This document shows, piece by piece, positions 36,629 through 47,814 of a stretch of DNA of 64,000 nt (the first letter of the stretch is position 1; each line of letters starts with the position of its first letter). Made by a program: the position numbers and the translations under genes. The DNA comes from Mytilinidion resinicola (lineage: Eukaryota > Ascomycota > Dothideomycetes > Mytilinidiales > Mytilinidiaceae): assembly GCF_010093595.1 (NCBI RefSeq), contig NW_022985462.1, forward strand, positions 132,948-196,947, in the 5' to 3' direction. A model generated the notes under the pieces. That model was not told the DNA's origin and did no database searches. It was given only the letters and a program-made list of their open reading frames with translations.

Positions 36629-37299
36629 TGGGGAGCTGGAGGGGGTTGGAATTTACAGTGACAGGTCGTAAGACTGTGCACACGCATTTACCACCACTTG
36701 GGGTACCCCCATGGATTTTCAAAAACCTAGGCGCAATGTCAAGTATCAAGTAGTGCAAATTAGACACTTGACTGACTGGCTGTTTACCAGCTGGGCTACT
36801 CCTCACAGTGGTGTTGAGTGAGCAAGATTAGAGCTAAGCAGTGATAAATCCGTGCGCCCAGACTTATGACCTAGTACTGTACTTAGTATTTGGAAGTATG
36901 TGTGATTGTCAGGACGTGATACGTTTGGGAGCATCACTTACTGGCATAGTCTTCCACACTCATAAGATTGCGATATATGTCCGCAATTTGCTCATGCTCC
37001 TATTTTGTAATCATTCCCCTCCATCTAAGTCCCAGCGCACAGATGGCTTCCTCATTATCGTAAATTGTGCTCCCTGTTCAAATTGACTGAGCTCGTCTGG
37101 ATCCTCAGCCTCGTGCAGTAAGATCAAGAAGCAATCAAAAATACCTTCCGATTGATGGAGTGTACGCGATAGCACGTGACTCCGCCCAATTCGCTCTTAT
37201 CTGCAGGGTCCTACCTTCATACAATTAGGAGATCATTCTGTCGATACCTGCTGAACGTCGTGGACGTGGCTTCGATCTCTTTTCGGAAATCTAGAACAG
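36629..37299. other. intergenic region before the transposon
   Basis: About 670 bp of AT-richer sequence holding the 3' UTR of the MFS gene. No gene was recognised. Confidence 0.45.
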
Positions 37300-39522
37300 C
37301 TATCCCTTCGCACGCCGGCGTCCTCGCTTGGCGCCAAGCCCGTGCCCCAACGTACGCGCCAGCATGTAAACAAGCCAAGTAGCTAGTTATTTTCCACAAT
37401 TCAATGCTCTACAATGCCTAAGACATTTTCCAATGATATCGACCTCGTGCAGAAGGATCCGAAGCCTCGAGCGCACCCCAAACTCCCATACCCCGAGCCT
37501 ACGCAGCTGCCTGCATTCGAGCCACTACAAATCGACAACTACAATGCGCCGGGCACCCCCAATATACCTTCAGGTCTTGCTCAGCATGATCCTATGGCCC
37601 TATTCTGTCTATTCTTTACCGATGAAATGGTGGAGAAAATGGTGCGCTGGACGAACGAGTACGCCACGGATTACCAGCCGTCCAAGGAGGATGCACCGCT
37701 TGGCCGAGAGCGCGCATGGAGGCCTACAAACAGGAGAGAGTTGTACGCATATTTTGGAGTTGTTATTTATATGGGAGTGGTAGTGCAGCCGTCAATTGAG
37801 GCCTACTGGGCGATTGAAGCTGGCATGGCCAACTGGCCAAGCAACTACATAAGCAGGAACCGTTTCCAGCAGCTCGATCGCTACATTCGCGCCAGCTCTA
37901 TGCCAGACGATGGCTTCCACACGACATTTGACCGTGTAGATGAGCTCTCTGAGCATATTCGAGTATGCTGCCGGCAGTACTGGGCGCCAGGCACGCATCT
38001 GGCTGTCGACGAGACAATAGAGAGGTTTATGGGCAGGGCGTCCGAGATTGTGAACATTCCAACGAAGCCTACACCTAAAGGCTTCAAAATCTGGGTTCTA
38101 GCTAATTAAGGCTACATTCTAGATTGGCTATGGCACGCTAAGGGCGACAACAAAGGCCCTGTTGACCTTGATAAATCCTTTGTTTGCGATGGCTTTACAC
38201 CAACGGAAGCTGTTGTTCTTGATCTTCTCCTCCAACGCGACGCTGATTCAGACAAGCGACTCTACCCGCCTGGCCAGCATGTAGTCTGGCTTGATAACCT
38301 CTTTAGCAGTATTAGATTGTTCGAGCGACTACGCGCTGAGGGTGTTGGAGCTGCAGGAACTTTCCGGCTTACAAAGATAAAGCGCGAGGAGCTAGATGAT
38401 AAGAAAAAGGATAAAAAGAAGAAGGGGACAAAGGCCAAAGAGAAGCTGCCGGCCGAGGCCATTAATGCGCGGCTGGCAGACCTTAGAACAATCCATGAGC
38501 CCCAAATTCCATGGGGGACGCTCTATGGAGAGTTATCTAAGAGTCACCAGGTGATGGAAATGGCCTGGAAGGACGCCAGGGTCGTTTTATTCCTCTCAAC
38601 AGTTCACGATGGTAAGTTTGGTGTTGATTCTTGGCGCTGCAGAGCCGCTGACGTCATACATCGCCAGGTCAAGTGTACGTCTGCAAACTACGAAAAAGGC
38701 CTGCCCCTACAGCTACAGGCTTCGCACAGACTAAGCTAGTGTTCGGTGACGAGTTCAGGGCCTGGCTGGACATACCCGTGCACATCGACGAATACAATTT
38801 GCATATGTGCGGCGTTGATATTGCCGATCAGCTGCGTAGCTACTACAACACCCAGAAGATTCACATGAAAACGTGGCGGCCGCTGTTCAGCTTCCTGCTA
38901 GACACCGTCATCACCAACTGCTACAAGCTATCAAGCTACTGGCCACGGCCTGGCCACCACAGCACCCGCAAGGATACACATCTACAATTCTGTATGGACC
39001 TCTATGTCCAACTTTGTAAGGCCTCGCAACGGGTTGCTGGACACAGGCGTCCTATGAACAATAGGAAGGGTACCAACGATATTATCTGGCAGCCGGTGCG
39101 GGAGCACAAGCACGTGAGGCTATGGAAGAAGCCTCAAAACTGTAGTGCATGCATTGAAGCCGGACGAAAGGTTACAAACGTCAATAGCACAACTAGGAAG
39201 CCGCTGGCGGATCTATCGGTCAACACCACTAGGAAATCTCGTAGTAGTCAGGACTGGACGCGCCCACAACGGGCGCCGAGAACTAGATACGGGTGCTCGT
39301 GCTGTTCGATTCCTTTCTGCAGAGTTACGAGTGCAAACAAATCCATTTGCACGGGTTGGGTAGATCATATAGCTAAGCTCAACACCAAGGACTAGCTATA
39401 TACAATTATATACACGAATTCGAATTGCTTCAGTTGGGCGTAGTCGTCATCACGGTGGCCTGATTCAGAGCCTCTGATTGGCTAGATTTTTGTGGACGCA
39501 TTCCGGCGTGCGAAGGGATAGC
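37300..39522 (+). mobile_element. piggyBac-type DNA transposon with 20-bp terminal inverted repeats
   Basis: A perfect 20-bp inverted pair, GCTATCCCTTCGCACGCCGG at 37300-37319 and its complement at 39503-39522, brackets a transposase reading frame with ~95 and ~107 bp of non-coding sequence at either end. The whole is 2.22 kb, a compact class II element. The outer flanks do not show the TTAA duplication expected of piggyBac; the only shared flank is CAG if the repeat is taken to start at CTATCCC. It has one nonsense codon but otherwise intact coding sequence and ends, so it looks young. Confidence 0.75.
37414..39395 (+). pseudogene. piggyBac-like (DDE_Tnp_1_7) transposase with one internal stop
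   Basis: The frame runs from 37414 with the family's helical N-terminus, then the catalytic core. The three acidic residues are all present: VDE at 38008-38010, WLDN at 38293-38295 and GVDIADQ at 38817-38819. A good intron (GTAAGT at 38612 to CCAG at 38668) joins VHDG to QVYVCK and keeps the frame. The C-terminus has a Cys-rich zinc-binding part (NCSAC ... CSCCSIPFC). One TAA at 38107-38109, between WVLAN and GYILDW, stops translation; it differs by one C-to-T change from CAA. Read through it would be about 640 residues. Piggybac transposases act by cut-and-paste through a hairpin intermediate. Confidence 0.85.
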
Positions 39523-39574
39523 AGTGCCCCTCAGCTGCATATGAGCCGTTTCAATTGGCCTAGCAAGTTTCTAG

Positions 39575-39994
39575 CTAGAGGCCGTTCCGCATGGTTAAAA
39601 ACATGGCATTGGGTGCCCTCTGCGCGTCCCTTATTATCTTAATCTTCTACTCTTTATAACTACCCTCTATTCTAGCCCACATCTGTCCTTATTTTGCAAC
39701 TGTTCTACCACTGTCTGAAGTGCCCCCATACTCTTAAATATTTATATATATAATGTCACATTCCAGAACCTTTAGATTAGAACTAGAATTACAGTACGGT
39801 GTGGAGTACCCTAGAGGCCGTTCCGCATAGTCACAGGCATAGCATTGGGTGCCCTCTGCACTTCTACTCTTTATAACCACCCTCTATTCTAGCCCACATC
39901 TATCCTCATTTTGCGACTGTTCTACCACTGTCTGAAGTGCCCCAATACGCTTAGATATTCACACACGCATGATGTTACGTTCCGGAACCTCTAG
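39575..39994 (+). repeat. dimeric interspersed repeat, copy 2
   Basis: Two tandem units, 39575-39774 and 39811-39994, with a 36-bp spacer. Both start CTAGAGGCCGTTCCGCAT and end with a CAGAACC / CGGAACC-type string and TAG, giving partly inverted ends. Shared inner strings are TTGGGTGCCCTCTGC, CCCTCTATTCTAGCCCACAT and CTACCACTGTCTGAAGTGCC. The same two-unit composite is at 26602-26920 in the opposite orientation. It lies 50 bp outside the transposon and close to the MET2 stop. Confidence 0.75.
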
Positions 39995-40018
39995 ATCCCA
40001 TCACTCATGAAATAGCCG

Positions 40019-41658
40019 TTACCAAGCCGTGATATCGTCAACCTCTGCCTCGCCGAACGTGCTGGTCTTCTTCGCTCCCATAGCCCCATCATCGCTCTCT
40101 CCAATAACGCCCTCCAATTGTGGACTTCGGCTCATTATATCTGGAAGTGTTTCGTTCAAGAACTTGACCAAGTGCGTATTGACTTGCTCAAATTCGAGCA
40201 AAAAGGCGTCATGGCCTTCAGGCGAGTCAATTGTTTTCAAAGCGGCATTTGGGATATGCGCAGCTAGCTCTTGCTGCTCAGCGAATGTGAAGAGGCCATC
40301 GGATTGTATGCCCAATATGAGTGTCGGCTGCGAGACTAGTGACAGAGCGTGATGCAAGGCCGTTACGGGATGGGTGTCATGGGGAGTGCAGCCCTCGGGA
40401 TATCGGTGTCGTGAGACATCGTGAGTGTCGAGCTTGCGCGTTATGGCGATGTAGCAATTTGCGTCGAAGCGTTTGATGAATTTCTCGCCCTGATAGCGGA
40501 GGTAGGACTGGGCAGAGAAGTAAGTTGGCGTTTGTTTTTTCGCTCGTTCGGAGACGTTCCCTTTGGCACTCTCGTTGAGAGCATCGTTCGACTTCTCGAT
40601 GGTTGCTGAGGTGGATGGGTTGTGAAATTCAAGATTGGAATGAGCTGAGGCGGCATTGGGGATACTAGTGGCTATGCTTGCGGAGCTGGTGACTCGCGAG
40701 GGCCGTGGAGATCGTGCGTTCTTGTGTCCGTCATTGTGGATAGCCCAAGCTTCTTGAGATGGTGTAGATGGCCTTTGGCCGCCGTTTATATTTTGCCTCT
40801 TTGAGGGATCAGGAGTATTCCGTCCAAACCGTGATTCGAAAGAGTCACGACTGCGATAGGTGAGTAGTGCCGACATGCGTGCAGCCCCTAGTCCGGTTGA
40901 TGGAGGGTCCTCGAATGTATAGTATCCATCGTCGTATTTTGGGTCGCAGTAAATGCTTTGTCTTTGCGCCTCGCCCCAGCTTATACCCCACGCGCTGTAC
41001 CGCGCTGAGGTTGCGATAGGTATGATACACCGGACGTAGTCTTTGCCAAAGTATGCAAACTCCAAGACAAGCATGCCTCCCATGGACCCTCCAATGACAG
41101 CAGCAATTTGTCGAACTCCGAGATCATCGAGTATAAGCTTGAAGATATTGACATCGTCCCTCACAGTAGTGAGCGGGAACTCTGGGCCGTATAGCCCTTT
41201 CGCGGTATCTCCATCCTTCGCCGTGACGGGGCTTGCGCTCCCGTACGGACTTCCCAGGCTGTTTATGCATACGACGAAGAATCTCGAGGTGTCAAACGCC
41301 TTCCCCGGGCCTCCTAGTAAAGGACCCCACCAGTCACCCACATCCGCACTTCCTGTAAGGGCATGGCAAATAACCATAGCATTGTCTCTCTGTGGGGACA
41401 GGGCTCCGAAGGTTTTGTACGCGACGGGAACATTGTAGAGGACAACACCAGATTCAAGGGTGAATTCGGGGACAATGGCCAAGGACTGGTCGGGTATAAA
41501 GCTAGCAAACGGATTCTCGGGCTGAGAAGTTATCCTGCCTGCTTAGATGTCAGTGAATATGTTTGCATGGGCAAAAGTCCAAAAAAAAAGTTCGGAGGGG
41601 ACTTACGATACTTCTGGCTGCCATTGAGTGCGGCGCCGTTGGAGGAAGACGCGGCCAT
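40019..41658 (-). CDS. MET2: homoserine O-acetyltransferase
   Basis: Two exons, 41658-41607 and 41538-40019, 523 aa. The small first exon (MAASSSNGAALNG) joins to ENPFASFIPDQSLAIVPEF, the family's conserved start. The alpha/beta-hydrolase core is clear: nucleophile elbow GGSMGGM with Ser near 169, the ...ICHALTGSADVGDWW block, acid Asp in GIQSDGLFTF and His near 460 in SPEGHDAF. A Ser/Pro-rich insert of ~110 residues between the halves (about 250-360) is normal in filamentous fungi. The enzyme transfers acetyl from acetyl-CoA to homoserine, the committed step to methionine and cysteine by sulfhydrylation. A run of ten or more A residues lies just inside the intron donor on the plus strand. 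Confidence 0.93.
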
Positions 41659-42129
41659 AATTCCTGGTGTCATGAGTGAGGCAGACCAGACGTGTAAGTT
41701 CTAGAGAGATGAGGCTGGACGGAGGGCATATTCCAGTTCTTTATTCCCTGTCGAGGGTCGGACAGTCACCTGGAGTCATCCACCACGGCTATTCAGGGCT
41801 GTCTAGACACGCCAAGCTGCCGGCGAAAAATGACGTGCTTCCGTGCTCGCTTTCTGTTGGCGAACCTCCACGCCTCTGCCCTCCTTCACTGATCAATTAC
41901 AACCTCACTGGAGGGTTCAGTTTCCCCCACAAACGCCCTGATATCAGACCACCTTCAGATTGCAACGGCATTCTCAACGTGCGCGTACAGCTTCCACGAG
42001 GCCCGTAAGCCGCCTCTCCGCAACTGGATATCGCTGCCGAGTTTTGTTTCTGTCGTGTCGGAACTGCGACGTGGACGTAGTAACGCGTTCAAATGCATCC
42101 GGGACAGGCGCTCTAGTATCTTAGTCTAC
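41659..42129. other. intergenic region upstream of MET2
   Basis: About 470 bp expected to hold the MET2 promoter. No gene was recognised. Confidence 0.45.
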
Positions 42130-42360
42130 ATGCCTATGGATGAAGGTTTGCTGGCCAACCTGACAGTAATTGCGTTTACTCAAGCTGGTGCCGGAGCGAT
42201 TCCTCTGGAAATTAGCCCTCGTGCAACAGCAACAATTGCGGCTCTTGTCCTGACAGTGCTTGCCATAGTAATGTTACTCTCAGTGAACCATCGGAAGCGG
42301 CTGGAGCAGCTTAGCCTCACAAACACCAAACAACTTCCTTGCTTTGTCACCTACCCCTGA
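42130..42360 (+). CDS. possible small single-pass membrane protein
   Basis: ORF of 76 aa with one convincing transmembrane segment (ATIAALVLTVLAIVMLLSV) followed by a basic NHRKR, as in a type I or tail orientation with the C-terminus inside. The frame is open upstream but without another ATG. No family is recognised and codon evidence is thin at this length. Confidence 0.3.
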   Translation: MPMDEGLLANLTVIAFTQAGAGAIPLEISPRATATIAALVLTVLAIVMLLSVNHRKRLEQLSLTNTKQLPCFVTYP

Positions 42361-42797
42361 TAGTTTGCTCTAAAGTCATCGACTCGAAACTCTTCCTTCA
42401 TTCCATTCCTCTTCTCATCTGATCTGTCGCATATTTGACACTTTGGAATGGCAGACGACTTAAACTTCTTGCGAATATCTTTCGATATCCCAATATCATT
42501 TTCCTTCGTCAAATTCAATGTCCATCCCGTCCGCTCAAAGTTTGTGTTGGACGAATCCTTATCATGTTGAAGCAAACAATAAGGTTAGAATAATGTTCTA
42601 TGCAGCTTCAGTCACAAACGCGTACGTCAGGACCTGCGTTGCGGCGATCCTGGACGAAAGATGCCGGACCCGATACACGAGATTGATATATAAGATCTTC
42701 TAGGAGGTCTGCGGGAGAATGTGCATAGCAACTTGATCACTTTGCATCTCGTGACAACAGCGATTGCCGCTGCTTTCGGACGTTTCACTGCCTCAGC

Positions 42798-43556
42798 ATG
42801 ACTTGCACTGGCCGCGAGAGTTTAAGCACACCCTCCTTCGAGAGGTTTGCTTTCGACCAATCCTTCTCTTCTTACGTTGATCGCAGTGGAGTCCCTGAAT
42901 CCCCACATCCCACTTTCCAGCGCGCGCGACGTCCGGCTTTGATCCCACCTAATCCCTCCTTGACTCTCGCCGAAGCGGAAGAACTGGTTGGCAATCGTAT
43001 CAATCGGCCACTCTTTCCCCCACCAGACCCAAAAATCATCAATCAGCTCAGCCCTCAACAATCTTCCAGCTCTGAAAACGCTATTCCGCAATCGTCACCT
43101 CCTCATTTAGCGCTTGGACCGCAGCCACTACCCGATCGGCCTTTTCCTAACGAGGAAGACGTGCAAACGGCGGCGCGATGTCTCTTCCCTACCTCCTTGG
43201 TCCCAGATACCCGTCGACGAGCTTCGTGGCTAAAAGCACGTGCCCACTACGCAAGAGACCGGAAAATCCGATTAGAAGGGGAACAGACATCGGCGCAGTC
43301 TTTTGAACCTGTCATGCCCAAACGCAAACACAGCGCTTTCCTTCTGGACGAGGAGATGAAGTGTCATCGAGAAGATGTCGTTGGCACGCCGCACCTTAGC
43401 GAGATGGTTCCTGGAGATGATGCGGCTGATGAGATTGGCGTCGACAGCCTGAGCATGGGCGATCCAACCATGATGGAAATTCCCGAAGGAAATGCGGCTA
43501 CATTGAGCCCACAATGCCGCGCGACGCAGTGGTTCGGAGGCTCTGAGAAAGCATGA
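42798..43556 (+). CDS. uncharacterised hydrophilic protein
   Basis: Single-exon ORF of 252 aa. It is proline- and serine-rich and probably disordered for the first ~130 residues, with LTLAEAEELVGNRINRPLFPP and PLPDRPFPNEEDVQTAARCL as the more ordered parts, then a basic stretch (DTRRRASWLKARAHYARDR) and an acidic C-terminal third. I do not recognise a domain. The length and the regular amino-acid use support a real gene. Confidence 0.55.
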   Translation: MTCTGRESLSTPSFERFAFDQSFSSYVDRSGVPESPHPTFQRARRPALIPPNPSLTLAEAEELVGNRINRPLFPPPDPKIINQLSPQQSSSSENAIPQSSPPHLALGPQPLPDRPFPNEEDVQTAARCLFPTSLVPDTRRRASWLKARAHYARDRKIRLEGEQTSAQSFEPVMPKRKHSAFLLDEEMKCHREDVVGTPHLSEMVPGDDAADEIGVDSLSMGDPTMMEIPEGNAATLSPQCRATQWFGGSEKA

Positions 43557-44129
43557 GGTAGTGGGCGGCGGGGTCGTCGAGAGATGTTTGTGAATTTGGA
43601 AGACTTCCATGGCTCTGTGAAAGGGGAAAAAAAGCTCAATTGGATTCTGTAGAAGATGTAAAAGATAAATTGTCTGCAAAGCTTCCAGCATCTTTTATGC
43701 TGCATGTGATTCAAATATGATCTGTATCTTGATATACCTAAATCAGACCATGAAGCTTAATGTAAGTTCAAATAATTATATAGTACTGTCCCTTCCCCAT
43801 CATTGTTCGAATCTTGTGATCTTATGAGATCGACAGTATCGACGATCACGTGATGGGATCCACACGCGCCAACTCCAGATCTTTGTCCACCTTGCATGGT
43901 GAATGCCGTCGACTCCATACGAGCTGGGGCTCCTTGCCCCGACCACGTATACTCACCATACTCAATACCATTCGTCGCTGACCTGACACCAGCTTATAAC
44001 ACAATTTCAATATTAGACCGCGCTCGCGAACTCAAATAGCCCCTCCGATTCTCTCAACTCCCGCCTCTACAACTCCCACCGCCAGCCCACCACACCATCT
44101 TCTAATAACGCGCAACGCCACCTTGCGAG
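43557..44129. other. intergenic region upstream of CEG1
   Basis: About 570 bp between two plus-strand genes, AT-rich at first, then pyrimidine-rich close to the CEG1 start. No gene is seen. Confidence 0.45.
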
Positions 44130-45434
44130 ATGCCGCCACACTCAGTCCCACCCGGTATCCCCGGCTCGAAGATGCCGCGTGACGTGGAGCGAGATCTTCG
44201 CGGTGCGGTAGCCGGCCTGCTTGAGCGCGACACCGACCACTTCCCTGGCGCACAACCAATCAGTTTCGCGCGAGAACACATCCATGAGCTGCAGCGGTCA
44301 GAATACTTCATGTGTGAGAAGACGGATGGAATACGCTGCTTGCTCTACTTGACCTATAGCCATAATGAGGACGGTTCCTTTAGGCCTGATCACTTCCTCA
44401 TCGACCGCAAGAACAATTTCTACCTTGTCCCGCCCGGTCTCCATTTCCCACACATCAGCAACCCTCATGATGAGAACATTTTTACATTCGGCACGCTTCT
44501 CGACGGCGAATTGGTGCACGACTTTCTCCCAAACAACCCGAGGCCGCGCCTCATATTCTATATCTTCGACTGCCTTGCCGTCGGCGACGAGAATGTCACA
44601 AAAAAGCCGCTAGACAAGCGGCTGGGGAAGCTGCATGAAAACATTTTCAAACCGCTCAACATATGGCGGCAGCAAAACCCAAAAATGCAGGAGCGTGAGC
44701 CCTTCCGAGTCAAGCTGAAGGAAGTCCACTCGCCTTACCACATCAGCGACATGTTTAGACACGTTCTCCCGAGCCTGCCGCATGGCAACGACGGCCTGAT
44801 TTTCACTTGCAAGAGCACACCCTACAAATTCGGAACCGATAAACACATTCTGAAGTGGAAGCCGCCGCAGGAGAACACAATTGACTTCAAACTCCGGCTA
44901 GGCGAGTTTCCGACGTTCGATCCCCAGGATGGAGAGGAAGGGGAGATCCCGGATTTCGACGCCATGCCCGATCGCTTTATATTGTTGGTACAGCATAACA
45001 ACAACCAGTACAAGCCCTTCCAGCACGATCTTTACATCGAAGAAGCGGACTGGGAGATACTCAAAGCCTTGGGACAGCCGTTGGATGGGCGGATAATCGA
45101 GTGCTACAGAGATCCGTCAGGACGGTGGCGGTACAAACGCGAAGATGATGGAACACCACGCTGGCGTGACGACAAGAAGGACGCAAACCACATCAGCACT
45201 GTAAACGGCGTCCTCGAGTCTATTGAAGATCCTGTCACCGAGGAAGACCTTATAGCCGCCGAGGGTAGAATCAAGGAGGCTGTCCACGCACTACGAGCCC
45301 GCGACGTAGCAGCGCAGCAGGCTCGTCAACGCCATGAAGCAGAGCTCATTCAGCGAAGGAGAAGAGAGGTGGAGGTGAGGGGGGATGCCGAGCAGGAGGC
45401 GAAGAAGCGAAAATTGTCTAATGGGATCGATTGA
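44130..45434 (+). CDS. CEG1: mRNA guanylyltransferase (capping enzyme alpha subunit)
   Basis: Single exon, 434 aa. Motif I is CEKTDGIR with the GMP-accepting Lys at 64. Further nucleotidyltransferase motifs follow: HFLIDRKNNFYLVP (motif III type), TLLDGELVHD (IIIa), NDGLIFTC (IV) and HILKWKPPQENTIDFKL (V). The OB-fold region ends in ...GRIIECYRDPSGRWRYKREDDGTPRWRDDKKDANH (read in two parts). A charged coiled tail of ~60 residues with a basic end (EAKKRKLSNG) closes the protein. It adds GMP to the diphosphate 5' end of nascent RNA; in fungi the triphosphatase is a separate protein. Length is normal for ascomycetes. Confidence 0.95.
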   Translation: MPPHSVPPGIPGSKMPRDVERDLRGAVAGLLERDTDHFPGAQPISFAREHIHELQRSEYFMCEKTDGIRCLLYLTYSHNEDGSFRPDHFLIDRKNNFYLVPPGLHFPHISNPHDENIFTFGTLLDGELVHDFLPNNPRPRLIFYIFDCLAVGDENVTKKPLDKRLGKLHENIFKPLNIWRQQNPKMQEREPFRVKLKEVHSPYHISDMFRHVLPSLPHGNDGLIFTCKSTPYKFGTDKHILKWKPPQENTIDFKLRLGEFPTFDPQDGEEGEIPDFDAMPDRFILLVQHNNNQYKPFQHDLYIEEADWEILKALGQPLDGRIIECYRDPSGRWRYKREDDGTPRWRDDKKDANHISTVNGVLESIEDPVTEEDLIAAEGRIKEAVHALRARDVAAQQARQRHEAELIQRRRREVEVRGDAEQEAKKRKLSNGID

Positions 45435-46047
45435 GCTCAATCAAAGATTTATGCAGTCGGCATGGCATAAACGACTGCACGAACGACAACGCGATCAGCT
45501 AGGCAATAGTACAGGGTGTGGCTCGTCACCACCAGCAAGCGATGATGCAATGTCCTATCATGAAGGAGGTCCAGGAATCCGGACGAAAGAGCGAAGACGA
45601 TTCGATTGTGCTGATAGACATGCTTCTGCAGACCCTCGCCAAGAAATCCCCTGGCCTCTTGCAGACCGAACGACCTCGAGCGAGATTCGGCGCCTCGTCA
45701 CAGGTCTTTGCATAACTTGTTAACGACTGCTTGGGGCGCTTTCCACGCCTTCTAAACAAAAGCCAAATAAGATGGTTTATTGTCTCAGAATTGAATTGGC
45801 TACTCTATGATCTTGATTGGCCGGCTACTTGCTTGGATGACTTCAAGAGGTAGCATTCTACGACCAATGGGCCAAATCCAGGTTGCCTCCTACACTAGAT
45901 CACCGTTTCACTGATACTTCAGAAAAGGAACTTGACAGCTGTGTACCTTAGTAGTGGATTGAGACAGAATAGAATATCAGCTTCCGGTATCCAGTCGGGC
46001 AAGTTAGTCATATGATTCGATTTGTGAACAGTCTTTCTAAACCTCTA
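45435..46047. other. convergent intergenic region
   Basis: About 610 bp between the CEG1 stop and the 3' end of the FAD oxidoreductase. Small ORFs (e.g. 45518-45715, which lacks an ATG) were not accepted. Confidence 0.4.
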
Positions 46048-47814
46048 TCACTCTTTACTCTCCCTGCAATCCTCCCCTGTCAAACTGTCAAACCTGTTCC
46101 CTCTCCCACTAGCATAATCAAATTGCCAGTCCCACTTTCCATATTTCACGCCATTCGTACTCTTACCAAGCACGTCCTCGATCCCCCAAACTACCCTCTC
46201 AGCACCTACCCGTGCACCTGCCAAATTCCCAGCACCCGGCCCTAATCTCAACCCTGCCAGCCTTCCTAATAGGGGTACGTCATCTTTCCACATCAGATCA
46301 TCGTTTCAAACATGGCAATCCACCTTTCGTCTTGATGAGGAACTCCCTATGCAAAATCCCCAAAAAGGGTAGCGTACTAATATCTGTCGCGATACCTGTC
46401 GCGAAGTAGATATAATCAAAAGGCGGCAGATCGGGGATCTGCGGGGAAGTGGTAACCGTCCAGGTATGGCTTTCTGGATTCCATGTCTTGGATTGTATGG
46501 TTGTGAAAGAATAGAGAGATGCCCGGTGGGCAGCGATGTGGGCTTTCATGGCTTTGAGCGCGCGGGGAGTTACACTGCCTCCATTGCGGGCGGTAGCTAA
46601 ATGGGCGAGGCGTTCTGTGTAATACTAGAGACGTGGCAGGAGATGGTCTGGGGTGAGGAGGGGGAAAAAGAGTACCGTTGTCGCTGTTGGCGTACCAAAA
46701 GTAGGCTTGTTCGATGTTCCGGAATTTCCCCATCCATACCAAGTCGACGTCGAACGGTTTGACTGTGTGAGGTGAGTAGTCTTCTTGTGAACTCTTAGCA
46801 AGAACATGCTAACCTTTCAGTGGACCACGCATCACATGCCACACTTTCGTAACGCCTCGACGAACAGCGAGATCGACGAGCTGAGCGGAAGTCACACCGC
46901 CTCCGATGACCATTACGTTGGTCACCCGTTTGGCCTTGATCTTGGACTGGACGGATGGGCCGGGGAATCTCTGGATTTGCATGCTTTGGCATGCACCATC
47001 TGTCCTTTCTGAGGCACTCAATCCAGGTATTGCTGGAGCATTTCCGGGTCCTACGGCTAGGACAACTGATCGTGCGTAGTGAATGCCTTTATTAGTCTCC
47101 AGAGTAAAAATTCGTTCGCTTTCTCCAGCCACATTTTCTACTTCCCGGAATCCAACATCCTGGACACTTTCCTGACGAACAAGGCCCTCGCGAAGACCAT
47201 ACCGATCAATAACGCATCGGCAATGCTCCGCAAACAACCCTCGCGAAGGAGTGAAGTAATCGTTCCGATCACGTTCATCAATCACTACTTCAGCCCTCGA
47301 CCTTGAACAATCAGCACATCACCAGCAACTACCAAAGATGCAGCTCACCCCGGCGTTCGAACTTCATCCGCTTCTTCCTCAAATGCTTACTAACCTCCTT
47401 CCCAACACACTCCCTTATCTCACTCAGCTCCCCCTCCCTCCCCTCCTCATGCGCATTCGCCAGTAACCCATCTCGATCCCCGGGATCAACATAGAAAAAC
47501 ATCGGGCTGCGTAGATGCTCGATCTCGAACGTCTTGAAAAGCCTATTTCCCCGCGTCATCCACTCGTCGCGCGTGCTGTCGAGGACGAGAGCCGAGTAAC
47601 TACGCCCGGCGGGTGATTGCCGGGGTGGATAGACGGTGCCGGTCTTCTTGGACTTGATGCTAGTTTGGTGGCCGTGTTTGAGGATCCAGTGGTAGCGCTG
47701 GTGCTCTTCGTCGGTGAAGACGGCGGAGGGGGTGTGTTCGCAAAGACGAGCGGCCACCACGAGACCGCAGGGACCGGCGCCAATTATTAGGACGTCATGG
47801 ATTTTTGAGTCCAT
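46048..47814 (-). pseudogene. FAD/NAD(P)-dependent oxidoreductase with a frameshift near its 3' end
   Basis: Four exons with good signals: 47814-47349, 47287-46814, 46762-46676, 46614 onward. The N-terminus has the dinucleotide fold IHDVLIIGAGPCGLVVAARL, later VVLAVGPGN, a second Rossmann site VMVIGGGVTSAQL and PFDYIYFATGIATD (the ATG-type motif), as in fungal flavin monooxygenase-like proteins. After KTKGGLPCL the frame closes at a TGA, but one base along it continues as MWKDDVPLLGRLAGLRLGPG to 46048. One extra T in the run 46304-46306 (plus strand) explains this. A 42-nt intron could also restore frame but would remove conserved GGLPCL. It may be a true recent lesion or a sequence error. 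The substrate is unknown. Confidence 0.7.

Noticed and set aside
38590..38740. Apparent frameshift in the transposase after VHDG
   Set aside because: A GTAAGT...CCAG intron of 57 bp restores the conserved reading exactly, so this is splicing, not damage.
45518..45715. 65-residue ORF after CEG1
   Set aside because: It lacks an ATG at its start and has no recognisable sequence; probably 3' UTR.
46268..46312. A 42-nt intron that would repair the FAD oxidoreductase frame
   Set aside because: It is shorter than the other introns here and would delete the conserved GGLPCL segment. A one-base insertion is simpler.
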